Assembly: GCF_005233835.1 (NCBI RefSeq)
Contig: NZ_SZQA01000016.1
Location: 106,219-170,218 of the forward strand
DNA: 64,000 bases
Source: Herbidospora galbida
Lineage (GTDB): Bacteria; Actinomycetota; Actinomycetes; Streptosporangiales; Streptosporangiaceae
Direction: 5' to 3'
The notes under the pieces are model-generated. The model was given only the letters and a program-made list of their open reading frames with translations, made no database searches and was not told the DNA's origin. This document shows, piece after piece, positions 8,775 to 17,717 of this stretch (its first letter is position 1; each line of letters opens with the position of its first letter). A program made the translations under genes and the position numbers.

Positions 8775-9881
8775 CTACCGCCGGCCCGACGAAGCGTCGG
8801 CGGCCCGTTCATAACAGCGCTCGAACCCCTCAAGGACCACCGGCCACGAGCATCTGACCGGCGACGTCGACCGATTGTGCTCGGCGATCGCCCCTCGTAG
8901 CGCAGGGTCCCCCGCGAGCCGGGCCACCGCACCGGCCAGCTCGTCGAAGGTGCGCCCCAGCAGGCCCTCCTTGCCCGGGCTCACGAAATCGGCCACACCG
9001 CTCTGCGACCGTGCCACCACCGGCACCCCCGCCGCGCGTGCCTCCAGCGCGGCCAGACCGAACGACTCCCGGGGCGCCGGGGCGACGAAGACGTCGGCCT
9101 CCGCCAGCAGCCCCCTGATCTGGTCCCGGGTATACCTTCCCGGCATCTCGACCCAGTCGATCCGCTTCGACCTCAGATGGCGTTCCATCTGGCCCCGTGC
9201 GGGCCCGTCTCCCACGATCGTGGCCCGCAGGGTGACGCCCCTGCGCGTTCTGGCCTTGGCGGCCTCCAGGAGCTTCAGGAGTCGTACGGGCTGCTTGCGC
9301 GGCGCCAGCCGTCCCACTGCGACCACGTGGACCTCGTCTGAGGGGACGCGGGCCGGGCCTTCGGGCCGCCAGCCCGACAGGTCGAGCCCGTTCGACACGA
9401 CGTGGACCGGGACGTTCGGCCCCGCCACGCGCCGGATCGGCCGGGCGGCGGCCTCGGAGACGGCCGTGCCGACGAGCCCCCAGCCCGTCCAGTTCCAGGT
9501 CTTCAGCGACCGGTAGAGGTTCGCGGTGACCGGATCCCACATGCTGTGGACGGTCACGACCGTGGGCAGCCCCACCCGGTGGGCGGCCAGCACCCCCATC
9601 CACGCGAACGGCGAGACCGCGCCCGTGTGGACGTGCACGACGTCGGGGCTGCGCTGCGTCATGATCCGGATCAGATGGCCCGTGCCGCGCGGGTGGACCG
9701 GCAGGTCGAACGGCATGCGCGCGGTGATCCGGTGGACGCCCGGCAGCGGCTCGCCCGGCGTGGCGGTGACCACCTCGACGTCGTGCCCGGCCTCGCGCTG
9801 GCTCCTGATCAGGTCGGCGACCTGCACCTCGATGCCGCCCAGCCGGGGCAGGTAGCAGTCGCTCACGTGAAGGATGCGCAC
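8775..9881 (-). CDS. GT4 family glycosyltransferase
   Basis: The 368-residue retaining GT-B enzyme opens with RILHVSDCYLPRLGGIEVQV, typical of GT4 proteins. The donor-binding signature is in the C-terminal half (VAPAPRESFGLAALEARAAGVPVVA), including the E-x7-E pair; VAVGRLAPRKQP marks the start of the second Rossmann domain. GTG at 9881 is chosen because homologous proteins begin there; further upstream the frame is only low-complexity. No RBS is obvious. Divergent from the PIG-L deacetylase (58-base gap) and close to a flippase-like gene, it may belong to a GlcNAc-type glycolipid pathway. The mycothiol enzyme MshA is a distant relative, but nothing here specifies inositol phosphate as acceptor. 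Confidence 0.88.
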   Translation of the reverse strand: MRILHVSDCYLPRLGGIEVQVADLIRSQREAGHDVEVVTATPGEPLPGVHRITARMPFDLPVHPRGTGHLIRIMTQRSPDVVHVHTGAVSPFAWMGVLAAHRVGLPTVVTVHSMWDPVTANLYRSLKTWNWTGWGLVGTAVSEAAARPIRRVAGPNVPVHVVSNGLDLSGWRPEGPARVPSDEVHVVAVGRLAPRKQPVRLLKLLEAAKARTRRGVTLRATIVGDGPARGQMERHLRSKRIDWVEMPGRYTRDQIRGLLAEADVFVAPAPRESFGLAALEARAAGVPVVARSQSGVADFVSPGKEGLLGRTFDELAGAVARLAGDPALRGAIAEHNRSTSPVRCSWPVVLEGFERCYERAADASSGRR

Positions 9882-9939
9882 CCGATCAGCCTGACAGAGG
9901 TCCGGACCCGGCTCAAACGCGCGATCGGAGGGTGGGATC

Positions 9940-10743
9940 ATGTGTCGGGTGAAGACAGCGGTGTTCTTTCACGCCCATCCCGACGACGAGGCGCTGCTGA
10001 CGGCCGGGACCATGGCGATGCTCGCGGCCGAGGGCCATCGCGTGGTCCTGGTGGTGGCCACGGCCGGCGAACACGGCCTGGCCGAACTACCCCACGGCGA
10101 CGAGCTCGGCGAGGCCCGCATGAACGAGCTCTACGACTCGGCCGCCCGCCTCGGCTGCGCCCGCGTGGTGCGCCTCGGCTACGCCGACTCGGGCCTGGAG
10201 GCCGGCGGCGGCGCCGAAGACCGCCCCGCCGACGCCTTCATGGACGCCGACATCGAAGAGGCCGCCACCCGCCTGGCCGCGATCCTCGACGAGGAGAAGG
10301 CCGAACTCCTGACCATCTACGACCCCTCGGGCGGCTACGGCCACCCCGACCACGTGCAGGTCTACCGGGTCGGCACCCGGGCGGCGAAGCTCGCCGCGAC
10401 CCCGCCGATCCTCCTGGAGGCCACCGTCAACCGCGACCCCCTGCTCAAGGGCGTGCGGCTGGCCGCGAAGTTCTACCCGCAGCTCGACATCCGCTCGTTC
10501 GAGACCGCCTACTCGGCCTCGGCCGACATCACCCACCGGGTCAACGTCCGCAAGTGGACGTCGGTGAAACGCCAGTCGATGGCCGCCCACGCGACCCAGG
10601 CCAGCGGCGGCGACGGCGACCGCACCCTGGCCGCCCTGCTGAAGATCCCGGCCCCGGTCTACCGCTACGTCTTCGGCACCGAGTGGTACGTCCGCCGCGA
10701 CCTGCCCCCCGGCACGAAGATGACCCATCCCTTCGACGACTGA
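9940..10743 (+). CDS. PIG-L family deacetylase (LmbE-like)
   Basis: The 267-residue zinc-dependent N-deacetylase carries the two metal motifs of the family: HPDDE (residues 13-17) and HPDH near residue 136 (GYGHPDHVQVY). The family removes acetyl groups from GlcNAc attached to inositol, lipids or antibiotics; MshB and Mca of the mycothiol pathway are relatives. Start ATG at 9940 has a strong GGAGGGTGGG RBS. Paired divergently with a GT4 transferase and followed by a lipid-flippase-like protein 53 bases downstream, it probably trims a sugar on a lipid-linked product. Confidence 0.9.
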   Translation: MCRVKTAVFFHAHPDDEALLTAGTMAMLAAEGHRVVLVVATAGEHGLAELPHGDELGEARMNELYDSAARLGCARVVRLGYADSGLEAGGGAEDRPADAFMDADIEEAATRLAAILDEEKAELLTIYDPSGGYGHPDHVQVYRVGTRAAKLAATPPILLEATVNRDPLLKGVRLAAKFYPQLDIRSFETAYSASADITHRVNVRKWTSVKRQSMAAHATQASGGDGDRTLAALLKIPAPVYRYVFGTEWYVRRDLPPGTKMTHPFDD

Positions 10744-10796
10744 TTCTCGTACCAGAGGATGAGCGAAGCGGTCTCGGTGCCCGGCAGACTGGGCGC

Positions 10797-11858
10797 ATGA
10801 ACAGGTGGGTGCGGGTCGCCATGTCGGTCGCGTCGCTGGCGCTGGCCGCGGGGCTGATCGTCTACCTGCCCTCGATCATCGGGGCGCTCACGGGGGCGAC
10901 GATGTCGTGGGGCCAGATCGGCGACCTGTTCGCCGCGGTCTCCTGGCAGATGGCGGCGCTGATGACCGCCGTGTGGCTGGCCAGCCTGCTCGCCTACACC
11001 TTCGTGCTCACCGGGTCGCTGCCCGGCCTCGGGCACACCCAGGCTCTCACCCTGAACGCCGCCGGGAGCGCGGTCAGCAACCTGCTGCCCTTCGGCGGGG
11101 CGGCCGGGGTCGCGCTGACCATGGCGATGACCAAGGGCTGGGGGTTCCCCGTCGGGGCCATCGTCGCCTCGACCCTGGTCAGCGGGGTCTGGAACATGCT
11201 CTTCCGGTTCCTGCTGCCCGCGGTGGGGATCCTCGCCCTCCTGCTGTCGGGCACCGCGCTGTCGCCCACGGTCACCAAGGCCGGGTGGGCCGCCTCGGCC
11301 TCGCTGCTCGCGCTCGTCGTGATCGTCGGGGCGGCGCTGTTCTGGGATCGGGGAGCCCGCGTCATCGGGCGCGGCGCCGACCGGCTCGTGGCGCTGTCGC
11401 CCGGGAAGATCCGGCCCGCCGAGCGGTGGGCCTCGACCGCCATCCACAAGCTGCGCGACGACATGGCCGGGGTGGTCCGGTCGGGCTGGCTGAAGATGTC
11501 GTTCGGGATGGTGTTCTTCCTCGGCTTCCAGTGGCTGATCCTGGCGCTGTGCATGCTCGGGACCGGCTCGTGGGTCGGGCCGGCCCAGTCGATCGCGGTG
11601 TTCGCGCTGTCGCGCGTGCTGACGAGCGCGCTGGCCACGCCCAGCGGCGCCGGGTTCATGGAGGCCGGCACCGCGCTCGCGCTGATCGGGTTCGGCGCGG
11701 GCGAGGCGCAGGCCACCGCCGCCGCGATCCTGTTCGGATTCTGGACGTACACGATCGAGATCCCGTGGGGCGGGCTCGCCCTCGGGGGCTGGGCGCTTCT
11801 GCGCAGGCGCGACGGGAGGCGGGAAGCCCAACCGGTCACCCGCGAGAAAGCATCATGA
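10797..11858 (+). CDS. flippase-like membrane protein (lysylphosphatidylglycerol synthetase TM / UPF0104 family)
   Basis: The 353-residue protein has about eight hydrophobic helices. Family-typical segments are the NAAGSAVSNLLPFGGAAGVAL loop near 83-103 and LATPSGAGFMEAGTALAL near 282-299, as in the membrane half of MprF and the AglD-like flippase group. There is no soluble aminoacyl-transferase domain, so lipid translocation or glycolipid export is more likely than aminoacylation. It probably shares a transcript with the deacetylase upstream. The start ATG at 10797 begins with MNRWVRVAMSVASLALAAG; the charged C-terminus (RRRDGRREA) follows the last helix. Confidence 0.82.
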   Translation: MNRWVRVAMSVASLALAAGLIVYLPSIIGALTGATMSWGQIGDLFAAVSWQMAALMTAVWLASLLAYTFVLTGSLPGLGHTQALTLNAAGSAVSNLLPFGGAAGVALTMAMTKGWGFPVGAIVASTLVSGVWNMLFRFLLPAVGILALLLSGTALSPTVTKAGWAASASLLALVVIVGAALFWDRGARVIGRGADRLVALSPGKIRPAERWASTAIHKLRDDMAGVVRSGWLKMSFGMVFFLGFQWLILALCMLGTGSWVGPAQSIAVFALSRVLTSALATPSGAGFMEAGTALALIGFGAGEAQATAAAILFGFWTYTIEIPWGGLALGGWALLRRRDGRREAQPVTREKAS

Positions 11859-11871
11859 TCTTGCGCGACAA

Positions 11872-11900
11872 TTGACCTCACTCTCCCCGAAGTGAGGATG
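11872..11900 (+). promoter_or_regulatory. candidate promoter with inverted repeat for the SARP-type gene
   Basis: TTGACC (11872-11877) and AGGATG (11895-11900) are spaced by 17 bases. A perfect 7-base inverted repeat CCTCACT/AGTGAGG (11876-11882 and 11891-11897) lies across the same segment and could be an operator or a weak hairpin for the upstream gene. There is no T-tract after it. Confidence 0.4.
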
Positions 11901-11953
11901 ACCGGTGAACGTCTTGTGTACCGTTTGGCGGCGCGCATAGCGTGGCGGCTGAC

Positions 11954-14900
11954 ATGAGCACGGTGGTCTTCCGGGTCCTGGGTCCGGTCGAAGCGTATGA
12001 CGGCGACAACGAGCTCGATCTGGGCGGGCTCCGCCAGCGGGCCGTTCTGGCGCGGCTTCTGGTCGCCCGGGGCCAGGTCGTACCCGTCGACACCCTCCTT
12101 TTCGACCTGTGGTCCGACGACGCCGCCAAGGGCGCGCAGTCGGGCCTGCAGGTGTACATCTCCCGGCTGCGCCGGGTGCTCGAGCCCAACCGTCCCCGTG
12201 GCGGGCCCAACCGGCTGCTGGTCACCGTCGCCTCCGGCTACGCCCTGCGGGCCGCGCCGGAGCAGATCGACGCCCTCCGGTTCGAGGCGACCGTCCGGGC
12301 CGCCGGCGAGCGGCTCGACGACAACCCGCAGACGGCCAGGGCGCGGCTCGAGTCGGCGCTGGGCCTGTGGCAGGGCACGCCCTACAGCGACTTCCAGGAT
12401 CAGGCCTGGGCCGAGGCCGAGGTGACCCGCCTGAGCGAGCTGCGGCTGGTGGCGCGGGAGCGCCACGCCGACGCCGGGCTGCGCCTGGGGCTCCACGCCG
12501 AGACCGTGCCCGACCTCGAAGCGCTCACCACCGAACACCCGCTGCGCGAGGAGGGCTGGCGGCTGCTGTCGCTCGGCCTCTACCGCTGCGGGCGGCAGGG
12601 CGACGCGCTGGCCGCGCTGCGCCGGGCCCGCACCATCCTCGACGACGAGCTCGGCATCGACCCCGGCCCCGCCCTGCGCAAGCTGGAGAGCGACATCCTG
12701 TCGCAGGATCCGGGGCTCGAACTGACCCCGCTGCCGCGCCGGGCCGAGACCACCCCGACCTGGCCGCCGCGCCCGCTCGAAGTGAGCCCGCTGCCGCCGC
12801 TGGAGCCCGAGCCGTTCGTCGGCCGCGAGTCCGAGCTGACCGCGCTGCTGGCCGCCGCCCCCCACGCCAAGTCGGGCCGGCTCGCCATCGCGATGGTCAC
12901 CGGCGACCCGGGGTCGGGCAAGACGACGCTGCTGCGGCAGCTGTCCGGCCGCCTCGAAGGGCAGGGCTGGATCATCGCCGGGGGCGGCTGCCCCGACAGC
13001 GCGGCGACCCCGCCCGGCTGGGCCTGGGTCGAGGTGCTGCGGGCGCTGATCGCCCGGCGCGGCGCCGGGGAGTACGGCGCGCTGCTCGCGCCGCTGCTCG
13101 ACGACCACGCGCCGGTCCCCAACGACGACGACGCCTCCGGCGGCTTCCGGCTCCACCGGGCGGTCGGCGGCTTCCTGTCGGGCGTGGCCCGCGAGGCCCC
13201 GCTGCTGATCACCCTCGAAGACCTCCACTGGGCCGACGACCAGACTCTCGCGCTGCTGCGCGCGCTGCCGAGCCTGCTGGCCGCCAGCCGGGTGCTGCTC
13301 GTGGTGACCTGCCGCGAGGGCGAGCTCAGCGACCCGCAGCAAGACGTGCTGGCCGCCCTGGCCCGCCTCGGCCCGGTCCGGGTCGAGCTCGACGGGCTGG
13401 CCCCGGCGCAGGCGGCCGAGCTCGTGCGGGCGACGTTCGTACGCGGCGAGATCGACCACGACGTCGTGGCCGCGATCGTCGAGCGCACCGGCGGCAACCC
13501 GTTCTACGTGAAGGAGACGGTCCGCCTCTTCGAGGCGGAGGCCGACATCTCCCAGGTGCCTTCCGGCGTACGCGACGTGCTCCGCCGCCGGATCGCGCGC
13601 CTGCCCGAGAAGGCCCAGCAGATCCTGCTGCAGGCCGCCGTGATCGGCCGCGACGTCGACGTCGACGTGCTGGTCGACATCTCCGGCGAAGAAGACTCCG
13701 TCGTCGACGCGGTCGAGGCCGCGCTGCTGGCCGGCCTGGTCACCGAACCGGGCGCCGGGCGGCTGCGCTTCGACCACGAGATGGTCCGCGACACCCTCTA
13801 CTCCGACGCCTCCCGGCTGCGCCGCTCGCGCCTCCACGCGGCGGTCGCCTCGGTCATCGAGTCGCGCACGCCGGGCGACGTGGCGGCCCTGGCCCACCAC
13901 TACGACCTGGCCGGCACCGCCGACACGGCCGCCAAGGCGGTCCGCTACGCGGGCCTGGCCGGCGAGCAGGCCGAACGCCGCTACGCCTACCGCGAGGCCG
14001 CCTCGCAGTGGGAACGCGCGATCAACGCCTACGACCGCGCGGGCGGGCGTCCGGGCAGAGACCGGCTCGAACTCCAGGTCCGCACGATCCACGCGCTGGC
14101 CCTGGCCGGTGACATGACCGCCGCGCGCGCCCACCGGCGCGACGCGATGGACGTGGCGCTGCCGCTCGGCGACCTCGAACTGACCGCCCGGGTGGCGGCG
14201 GCCCTGGCCGTGCCGCACAAGGGCATCGCCCGCGACTTCACCCGCACGGCGTGGGAGATCGTCGACGTCACCGAGAAGGCGCTGCTGGAGCTGCCGCCCA
14301 GCGAGCACTCGCTGCGCGCCAGCCTGCTGGCCACCCTGGCCCTGGAGCTAGAGGGCTCGGCCACCCCGCGCGGCGAGCAGGCGTCACTGGAGGCCGAGGA
14401 GCTGGCCCGCGCCAGCGGCGACCCCAACCTGCTGGCGATGGCGCTGAGCGGCCGCCTGCGGCAGTCCTACACGCTGGCCCAGGTCGACGAGCGCGAAGAC
14501 ATCGGCCGCGAACTGCTCCGGGTCGGCGCCGAGTCGGGCCAGATCTCGGTGCAGACCCTCGCCCACCTGGTGCTGCTCGAATGCGCGGCGGCCCGCGGCG
14601 ACTTCGCCGAGGCCGACCGCCAGCTCGCCCGCGCCGACCAGCTGGGCCGGCAGTACGGCCTGGCCGCCCCGGCGGCCGTCGGCGCCTGGTACGCCGGTCA
14701 GCGCCTCATGATCGCCGGCGACTACGCGGGCGCCGAGACGGCCTACCGCAACGCGGCCCGCCTGACGGCCCGCGCGGGCATGCTCGAAGGCCGCCAGGAC
14801 CTCCCGCTGATCGCGACCTTCTGCCTCCACCTGGTGCAGGGCAAGGCCGACGAGATGGCCGACGCGCTCGGCGAGGCCCACACCCGCGGCGCCAAATGGA

Positions 14901-15283
14901 CCCTCGACGCCTACGCGGTCGCCCTGGCCGAGGCGGGTCACCTGCGCGACGCCCGCGCGGTGGCCGTGACCCGCGAGCCGGTCCGCGGCGACTTCCTCTA
15001 CGAACTGGCGATGACCTGGCGGGCCCTCGCGGGCCTGCGCCTCGACGACGTCGACCGCATGAACGAGGCCTACGCCGCCCTGCGCCCCTTCCACGACCGC
15101 ATCGCGGGCGCCGGAACGGGCGTGGTGGCCCTGTGGCCGGTCGCCCGGACCCTGGGCGACCTCGCCGTCAAGCTGGGTCGTCCGGACGCCAGGGCGCACT
15201 ACGAGAAGGCCCTGGCAGTGGCGCGGCGGGTCGGCGCGCAGCGCTGGGTCGACGACGCCGAGATCGCCCTCGACCGGGCCTAG
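11954..15283 (+). CDS. SARP/AfsR-like transcriptional regulator with BTAD, AAA ATPase and TPR regions
   Basis: This large protein of 1109 residues starts with an OmpR-type winged helix (FRVLGPVEAYDGDNELDLGG, then VYISRLRRVLEP), followed by a bacterial transcriptional activation domain to about residue 250 (LYRCGRQGDALAALRRARTILDDELGIDPGPAL). An AAA ATPase follows, with a P-loop near 317 (TGDPGSGKTTLL) and Walker B near 418 (LITLEDLHWADDQ). The second half is Ala/Leu/Arg-rich helical repeat. Such proteins activate secondary metabolism or development in actinomycetes. ATG at 11954 is preferred over the GTG at 11942. No biosynthetic cluster is adjacent, so its target is probably elsewhere. Its stop abuts that of the convergent DUF4331 gene with no space for a terminator. 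Confidence 0.9.
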   Translation: MSTVVFRVLGPVEAYDGDNELDLGGLRQRAVLARLLVARGQVVPVDTLLFDLWSDDAAKGAQSGLQVYISRLRRVLEPNRPRGGPNRLLVTVASGYALRAAPEQIDALRFEATVRAAGERLDDNPQTARARLESALGLWQGTPYSDFQDQAWAEAEVTRLSELRLVARERHADAGLRLGLHAETVPDLEALTTEHPLREEGWRLLSLGLYRCGRQGDALAALRRARTILDDELGIDPGPALRKLESDILSQDPGLELTPLPRRAETTPTWPPRPLEVSPLPPLEPEPFVGRESELTALLAAAPHAKSGRLAIAMVTGDPGSGKTTLLRQLSGRLEGQGWIIAGGGCPDSAATPPGWAWVEVLRALIARRGAGEYGALLAPLLDDHAPVPNDDDASGGFRLHRAVGGFLSGVAREAPLLITLEDLHWADDQTLALLRALPSLLAASRVLLVVTCREGELSDPQQDVLAALARLGPVRVELDGLAPAQAAELVRATFVRGEIDHDVVAAIVERTGGNPFYVKETVRLFEAEADISQVPSGVRDVLRRRIARLPEKAQQILLQAAVIGRDVDVDVLVDISGEEDSVVDAVEAALLAGLVTEPGAGRLRFDHEMVRDTLYSDASRLRRSRLHAAVASVIESRTPGDVAALAHHYDLAGTADTAAKAVRYAGLAGEQAERRYAYREAASQWERAINAYDRAGGRPGRDRLELQVRTIHALALAGDMTAARAHRRDAMDVALPLGDLELTARVAAALAVPHKGIARDFTRTAWEIVDVTEKALLELPPSEHSLRASLLATLALELEGSATPRGEQASLEAEELARASGDPNLLAMALSGRLRQSYTLAQVDEREDIGRELLRVGAESGQISVQTLAHLVLLECAAARGDFAEADRQLARADQLGRQYGLAAPAAVGAWYAGQRLMIAGDYAGAETAYRNAARLTARAGMLEGRQDLPLIATFCLHLVQGKADEMADALGEAHTRGAKWTLDAYAVALAEAGHLRDARAVAVTREPVRGDFLYELAMTWRALAGLRLDDVDRMNEAYAALRPFHDRIAGAGTGVVALWPVARTLGDLAVKLGRPDARAHYEKALAVARRVGAQRWVDDAEIALDRA

Positions 15284-16303
15284 TCAGTCGCGCTCGACCA
15301 GCGGCAGGTACGGGAACTCGCCTCTGGGCTTGGGCGCGACCGACTCGCGGCCGATCCCCAGCGTCACCGGGGTGTTGGCCGCGAAGGAGAACATCACGTC
15401 CGGGGCGTTGTCGGTCAGGGCGCGGCCGTTCCAGCCCGCGAAGGTGAAGGCGGCCTTGGTGCCGATCCGGTAGGGCAGCATGTTCGGCAGCATGCGCTCC
15501 ATCACCGTCTGCGCGTAGGCCTCCGGGTCGGCGGCCGTGCCGTAGGCGCGCACCACTCCGGCCACCTTCGAGCGGATCAGGTCGCCGTGGATGCGGATGT
15601 CGTCGGCGGGGCCGTTGGTGTTGAGGCGGTCGCCCAGGTCCTCGTCGTACTGGGTGAACAGGGGGTGGATCATCGGCAGGCCGCAGCGGTTGATCGGGCG
15701 CCAGCCGCCGCTGTCGGTGGCGAGGCTGGTCTGGGCCCAGACGCCGATGCGGCCGTCGGGGCCGGCGATCGGGCGCAGCTCGTCGTCGGGGAGTTCCAGG
15801 ACGATCGAGTAGACCGTGTGGCCGGCGAAGAGGTTGCCCGCTTTGTCGGGGTTCCAGCCGGTCAGGTCGACGGTGGTGCCGTGCTGGAAGGCCTGGCCGA
15901 CGGCGTGCAGGACGTCGGGTTCGATCCAGAACGAGTCACCCGCCTGGCCGGTCCAGACGCGCCCGCCGCAGGGTAGGTCGGTCGTCTCGCCGAGGCGGCC
16001 CTCGGCGATCGACTTCTCCTCACCGGAGGTCACGCGGTGGAGGCGGAAGGTCTGGCCGCCCTCGGCGTCGCGCTCGCCGAAGGTGAAGCGGAAGGTCACG
16101 TCCTCGACGGCGTCGCCGTCGCCGTCGATCTTGATCTCGTAGCGGCCCTCCGGGTGGAAGCCCTTCGGGGCGTCGGGACCGGCGAAGGAGTGACTGTGGT
16201 CGGCGGCGAAGACGGTGCCGCGCTCGCCGCGGAAGACGTACAGGTCGCAGACGTCCAGGCGCGGGTCCTGGCGGGCGAGGGGCGAGTCGAGGTGGTGGGA
16301 CAT
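15284..16303 (-). CDS. DUF4331 family protein
   Basis: The 339-residue protein begins MSHHLDSPLARQDPRLDVCDLYVF, the opening of DUF4331 proteins (MSHH...D..DLY.F). No signal peptide is present and the function of the family is not known; some members occur in oxidative or metal-related contexts. ATG at 16303 is chosen because the family starts there. The open frame continues 23 codons upstream but is low-complexity. The next gene upstream on this strand, an Ig-like membrane protein, ends 72 bases away, so the two may be co-transcribed. Confidence 0.8.
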   Translation of the reverse strand: MSHHLDSPLARQDPRLDVCDLYVFRGERGTVFAADHSHSFAGPDAPKGFHPEGRYEIKIDGDGDAVEDVTFRFTFGERDAEGGQTFRLHRVTSGEEKSIAEGRLGETTDLPCGGRVWTGQAGDSFWIEPDVLHAVGQAFQHGTTVDLTGWNPDKAGNLFAGHTVYSIVLELPDDELRPIAGPDGRIGVWAQTSLATDSGGWRPINRCGLPMIHPLFTQYDEDLGDRLNTNGPADDIRIHGDLIRSKVAGVVRAYGTAADPEAYAQTVMERMLPNMLPYRIGTKAAFTFAGWNGRALTDNAPDVMFSFAANTPVTLGIGRESVAPKPRGEFPYLPLVERD

Positions 16304-16375
16304 GGGTGTTTCCGATCCGAGAGGGCTCTGACCCGGACGGCCCTGCCCCCGCCCAGGGAGATTCAGCCCCATGAA

Positions 16376-16861
16376 TCAGCAGTCGACCTGGAACTTCTCG
16401 CTGATGAGCCGGTTGTCCGCCACGTCCAGGACCGCCCGGTAGACGCCGGGGTTGCCGGGGACGCGGACCCGCCAGTCGACGGTGCGGGCGGCGCCGTCGT
16501 AGCCGCCCGTGCCCGACAGGTAGTCCTGCCAGGCCTCGGCCGAGGGGCTGTAGCGCTGCAGCGTCCACTCGTAGGAGACGGCGCCCGACTCGGCCACGGC
16601 ACGGACGCGGTAGGAGCAGTCGGGGAGTTCGCCGACGGCCAGCACGCCAGGTTCGGGGGCGGCGAGTCTCACTTCGGCGGGGACCGATTGGGCCGACGAC
16701 AGGGCGACGGAGCGGGTAGGTTCGTCGGTGACGGCGGTTCCGGTCAGGTAGGCGGCGGCGACCGCGAGGGTGGCGACGAGGAGCCGCAGCGCGGTTCCGC
16801 CGCCACTCGCGACGACCGGGGCGAGGCTGCGGGATTTCATGCCTTTTTTGTAGAACGCCAT
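16376..16861 (-). CDS. single-pass membrane protein with Cys-bounded extracellular domain
   Basis: The 161-residue product has a short basic N-terminus, one membrane helix at about 24-42 (ALRLLVATLAVAAAYLTG) and an extracellular domain of about 85 residues bounded by Cys at CSYRVRAVAESG and the terminal Cys. The order (Cys, beta strand, YEW, long strand, WRV, VPGNPGVYRAVLDV, terminal Cys) matches the end of the pseudokinase-like protein at 32109. An Ig-like, disulfide-closed fold is likely. Start ATG at 16861 or 16840 are both possible. It lies 69 bases from an iron-box-like site that could serve either direction. Confidence 0.65.
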   Translation of the reverse strand: MAFYKKGMKSRSLAPVVASGGGTALRLLVATLAVAAAYLTGTAVTDEPTRSVALSSAQSVPAEVRLAAPEPGVLAVGELPDCSYRVRAVAESGAVSYEWTLQRYSPSAEAWQDYLSGTGGYDGAARTVDWRVRVPGNPGVYRAVLDVADNRLISEKFQVDC

Positions 16862-16929
16862 GGTTGAGCGGTGGTTGCCGTCCACTTGCAGGGGCGTGTG
16901 GTGCCTGGCGCGGTCCACGATGCGTCGCT

Positions 16930-16948
16930 TAAGGTAAGGCTGTCCTAA
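16930..16948. promoter_or_regulatory. iron box (IdeR/DmdR1-type operator)
   Basis: TAAGGTAAGGCTGTCCTAA matches the actinobacterial iron-box consensus TTAGGTTAGGCTCACCTAA at 15 of 19 positions. It lies 24 bases before the GTG of the DedA-like gene and 69 bases from the divergent Ig-like membrane gene. In this class the iron-loaded DtxR-family repressor binds over the promoter. No known siderophore or iron-uptake gene is next to it. Confidence 0.6.
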
Positions 16949-16971
16949 TTCCCAGTACGAGGCGGCGCACG

Positions 16972-17481
16972 GTGGAGCTCGCGGACCCGATGTCGACGTC
17001 GTTCCTCGGGATGCCCTACTGGCTCGTCGGCGCGATCCTCACCGTCGCCCTGTTCGGGGCCTTCCAGGTCTACTACTGGGTCGGCCACAAGGTCGGCGAC
17101 ACCGTCTACGAGTCGCGGCTGGGACGCCGGATCGGGCAAGAGCGGATCATCAAGGTCGAGAACGTCGTCCGCAAATGGGGGGCACTCGCCGTCTACGGGT
17201 GCTTCTTCGTGCCGGGGCTGCGGCACACGCTGCCCTGGGTGGCCGGGGTGCTCCGCATCAACTACCGCTGGTATCTGGTGGCCAGCGCGCTGGGCTGCCT
17301 GACCTGGGCGCCGCTGGTGTGGTTCGGGCTCTACGCGGTCGTCTGGGCGTGGCTCGGGCTGGCCGCCGACTCGCCGGTGATCGCGGTCGTCGTCGCCGTC
17401 GTGGTCGCGGTCGCCCTGGTCGCGTACGTCCTGTGGCGCCGCCGCGGCCGAGGCGCCACGACGGCGTCGCAGGCGGGTTAG
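16972..17481 (+). CDS. DedA/VTT-domain membrane protein (short)
   Basis: The 169-residue protein has about four hydrophobic helices and the VTT/DedA core: GAFQVYYWVGHKVGDTVYES near 32-51 and RKWGALAVYGCFFVPGLRHTLPWVAGVLRINY near 65-97. It carries the conserved Arg and Pro of the F-x-PGxR region. DedA proteins are lipid scramblases or transporters supporting membrane and cell-wall lipid recycling. Members are usually about 200 residues; the first re-entrant segment is shortened here. GTG at 16972 is taken as the start; ATG at 16990 is possible. An iron-box-like site lies immediately upstream. The stop overlaps that of the convergent DUF1508 gene by four bases. Confidence 0.78.
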   Translation: MELADPMSTSFLGMPYWLVGAILTVALFGAFQVYYWVGHKVGDTVYESRLGRRIGQERIIKVENVVRKWGALAVYGCFFVPGLRHTLPWVAGVLRINYRWYLVASALGCLTWAPLVWFGLYAVVWAWLGLAADSPVIAVVVAVVVAVALVAYVLWRRRGRGATTASQAG

Positions 17482-17660
17482 AGCTCCGAGTCGTCGAGCA
17501 CCGCCTCCGGTGCGGTGCGGCGTACCGACTCGATGCCGTTCACGCAGGCCGCGCGGCTGGTGAAGGCCTCGCTGACCGCGATGGTCTGCCCGTTGCCCAT
17601 GACGAGCCGAAACCGGTAGGCCCCCGCCGCGTCTCTGCTGATGACGAATCTGCTCGCCAT
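17478..17660 (-). CDS. DUF1508/YegP-like small protein
   Basis: The 60-residue protein contains the YegP/UPF0339 unit: FVISRDAAGAYRFRLVMGNGQTIAVSEAF followed by AACVNGIESVRRTA. This small beta-beta-alpha fold is widespread and its function is unknown; members often appear under stress. ATG at 17660 has a GGGGGAAG RBS. The longer upstream open frame is a shadow of the divergent DD-carboxypeptidase gene. Confidence 0.85.
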   Translation of the reverse strand: MASRFVISRDAAGAYRFRLVMGNGQTIAVSEAFTSRAACVNGIESVRRTAPEAVLDDSEL

Positions 17661-17717
17661 GTCTTCCCCCCGAATGCCGTCCGGCCGTCGCACACCTACC
17701 CGTGCGATCATGCGGGC

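Noticed and set aside
10994..14308. 1104-codon minus-strand open frame opposite the flippase and SARP genes
   Set aside because: GC-rich shadow frame of the real genes on the plus strand; composition is Gly/Arg/Ala low-complexity and no domain is visible.
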